Shown here: positions 6,112-6,754 of the stretch, piece by piece
How the letters are laid out: each line of letters opens with the position of its first letter
How positions within the stretch are numbered: the stretch's first letter is position 1
Source of the DNA: Desulfocapsa sulfexigens
GTDB taxonomy: Bacteria; Desulfobacterota; Desulfobulbia; Desulfobulbales; Desulfocapsaceae
Reading direction: 5' to 3'
Assembly: GCA_015661935.1 (NCBI GenBank)
Contig: DQVD01000068.1
Span: 1-6,754 of the forward strand
DNA length: 6,754 nucleotides
Made by a program: the position numbers and the translations under genes
Notes under the pieces: model-generated
Told to the model about the DNA's origin: nothing
What the model saw: the letters and a program-made list of their open reading frames with translations, nothing else
Database searches by the model: none

Positions 6112-6711
6112 ATGGCCCGTGGACAAAAGATTGATCATCAGGAGTTGCATGCCACTATTCTCACGGTGGCCACCCAAATAATCAAAGATGAGGGGATGAA
6201 GTCTTTAAGTATTCGAAAGGTTGCCAAAGAAATTGGCTGCGCAGTTGGGACAATATATAATATTTTCAATAGTATTGATGATATTTTTCTGACCATTAAC
6301 GCTGCCACCATGACCAGATTGTATAAGCAGCTCCAGCAAGAGGCCCAGGAGGAGTCTGATCCACTAACAGCATCAGTTATGCTGGGAAGGGCCTATGTAG
6401 CTTTCAGCCGTGATAACTATCATCTCTGGAGTTTGCTGGTTGATCACAAATTGCAGCCGGGAAGTACCTTGCCTGTAAACGTTCAAGAAAAAATTGATGA
6501 TCTTTTCCTGTTGGTCAGCGGAATGGTGGCTCCTCTGGTTTCCAATGACAAGGGGAAGGCAGATTTGGCAGCTAAGGTACTTTGGGCAAGTCTTCATGGT
6601 GTCTGTTCTCTCGCGATGAGTGGCAAGTTGGATACGGTGAAGGCAGAAGCTACGGATGTTCTGGCCGAATCACTGGTACGTAATTATTTGCAGGGCTTAC
6701 AGGTGAAGTGA
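6112..6711 (+). CDS. TetR/AcrR-family transcriptional regulator
   Basis: The 199-residue product has the TetR size and plan. The N-terminal DNA-binding domain covers residues 10-58: helix 1 ATILTVATQIIKDEG, then the helix-turn-helix LSIRKVAKEIGCAVGTIYN (32-50) and the usual F-N-S-x-D-D-I-F join. The ligand-binding part contains W158 and H162-G163 in a W-x3-HG pattern, resembling the WHG C-terminal class of TetR regulators. GGAG at 6101-6104, 7 bases before ATG 6112, supports the start. Such proteins are usually dimeric repressors released by a small ligand. It is divergent from the VIT-VWA gene, and three TGAAC-N3-GTTCA palindromes lie between them, so it is the likely binder; that link is inference. 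The ligand cannot be told from the sequence. A probable next gene begins right after its stop, which could be its operon partner. Confidence 0.94.
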   Translation: MARGQKIDHQELHATILTVATQIIKDEGMKSLSIRKVAKEIGCAVGTIYNIFNSIDDIFLTINAATMTRLYKQLQQEAQEESDPLTASVMLGRAYVAFSRDNYHLWSLLVDHKLQPGSTLPVNVQEKIDDLFLLVSGMVAPLVSNDKGKADLAAKVLWASLHGVCSLAMSGKLDTVKAEATDVLAESLVRNYLQGLQVK

Positions 6712-6754
6712 ATGACAGGTCTTTGTGGACAGGCGTTAGAGCAAAGGTGTTCTA
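6712..6754 (+). CDS. Start of a probable downstream gene, cut by the window edge
   Basis: An ATG follows the TetR stop codon directly (0 bases between), with AGGTGA 5 bases upstream inside the end of the regulator gene. The frame is open for the 14 codons visible (MTGLCGQALEQRCS). The tight spacing suggests translational coupling in an operon with the regulator. The visible part is too short to name a product, and it could be a chance frame. Confidence 0.42.
   Translation, partial: MTGLCGQALEQRCS

Noticed and set aside
6743..6754. Possible fourth operator at the window end (GGTGTTCT)
   Set aside because: Only a half-site resemblance, no matching second arm.

Overview
The window looks like a chromosomal piece of a Gram-negative bacterium. 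Evidence for two membranes is a secreted phospholipase D/cardiolipin synthase C-type protein, a signal-peptide VIT-VWA protein with a GlyGly-CTERM-like tail, and a rhombosortase-type rhomboid. The MnmE sequence and the gene mix recall Desulfobacterota/Deltaproteobacteria, but this is an impression from sequence style, not a search result. There is no sign of a phage, insertion sequence, CRISPR array, rRNA or tRNA.

Layout. Bases 1-1380 (+) are mnmE, missing only its first few codons. One base after its stop, at a GTG, begins a two-HKD-motif phospholipase D protein (1382-2896, +) of the ClsC/YmdC type. Facing it on the minus strand is a two-gene unit read from right to left: a VIT-VWA protein of 692 residues (5617-3539), then a small rhomboid protease (about 3458-2811) with rhombosortase features. 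The 3' end of the rhomboid gene runs 86 bases into the 3' end of the phospholipase D gene. To the right are a 494-base regulatory region (5618-6111), a TetR-family regulator (6112-6711, +) and the first codons of what is probably another gene (from 6712).

How the parts work together. The VIT-VWA protein ends in a Gly-rich stretch, a hydrophobic segment and an Arg pair, which is the GlyGly-CTERM plan. Its immediate downstream neighbour is a rhomboid of the type that processes such tails. This looks like a dedicated substrate-plus-protease pair for the envelope. Upstream of the pair are three copies of a 13-bp palindrome, TGAAC-N3-GTTCA. One sits over the -35 box and one over the predicted start of transcription of a credible minus-strand sigma-70-type promoter. 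The third lies in the 5' leader, after an intrinsic-terminator-like hairpin. The divergent TetR protein is the obvious candidate to bind these sites. The layout therefore suggests a repressor-controlled (and perhaps attenuated) rhombosortase/VIT-VWA module. Domain calls are read from motifs; the regulatory links are inference.
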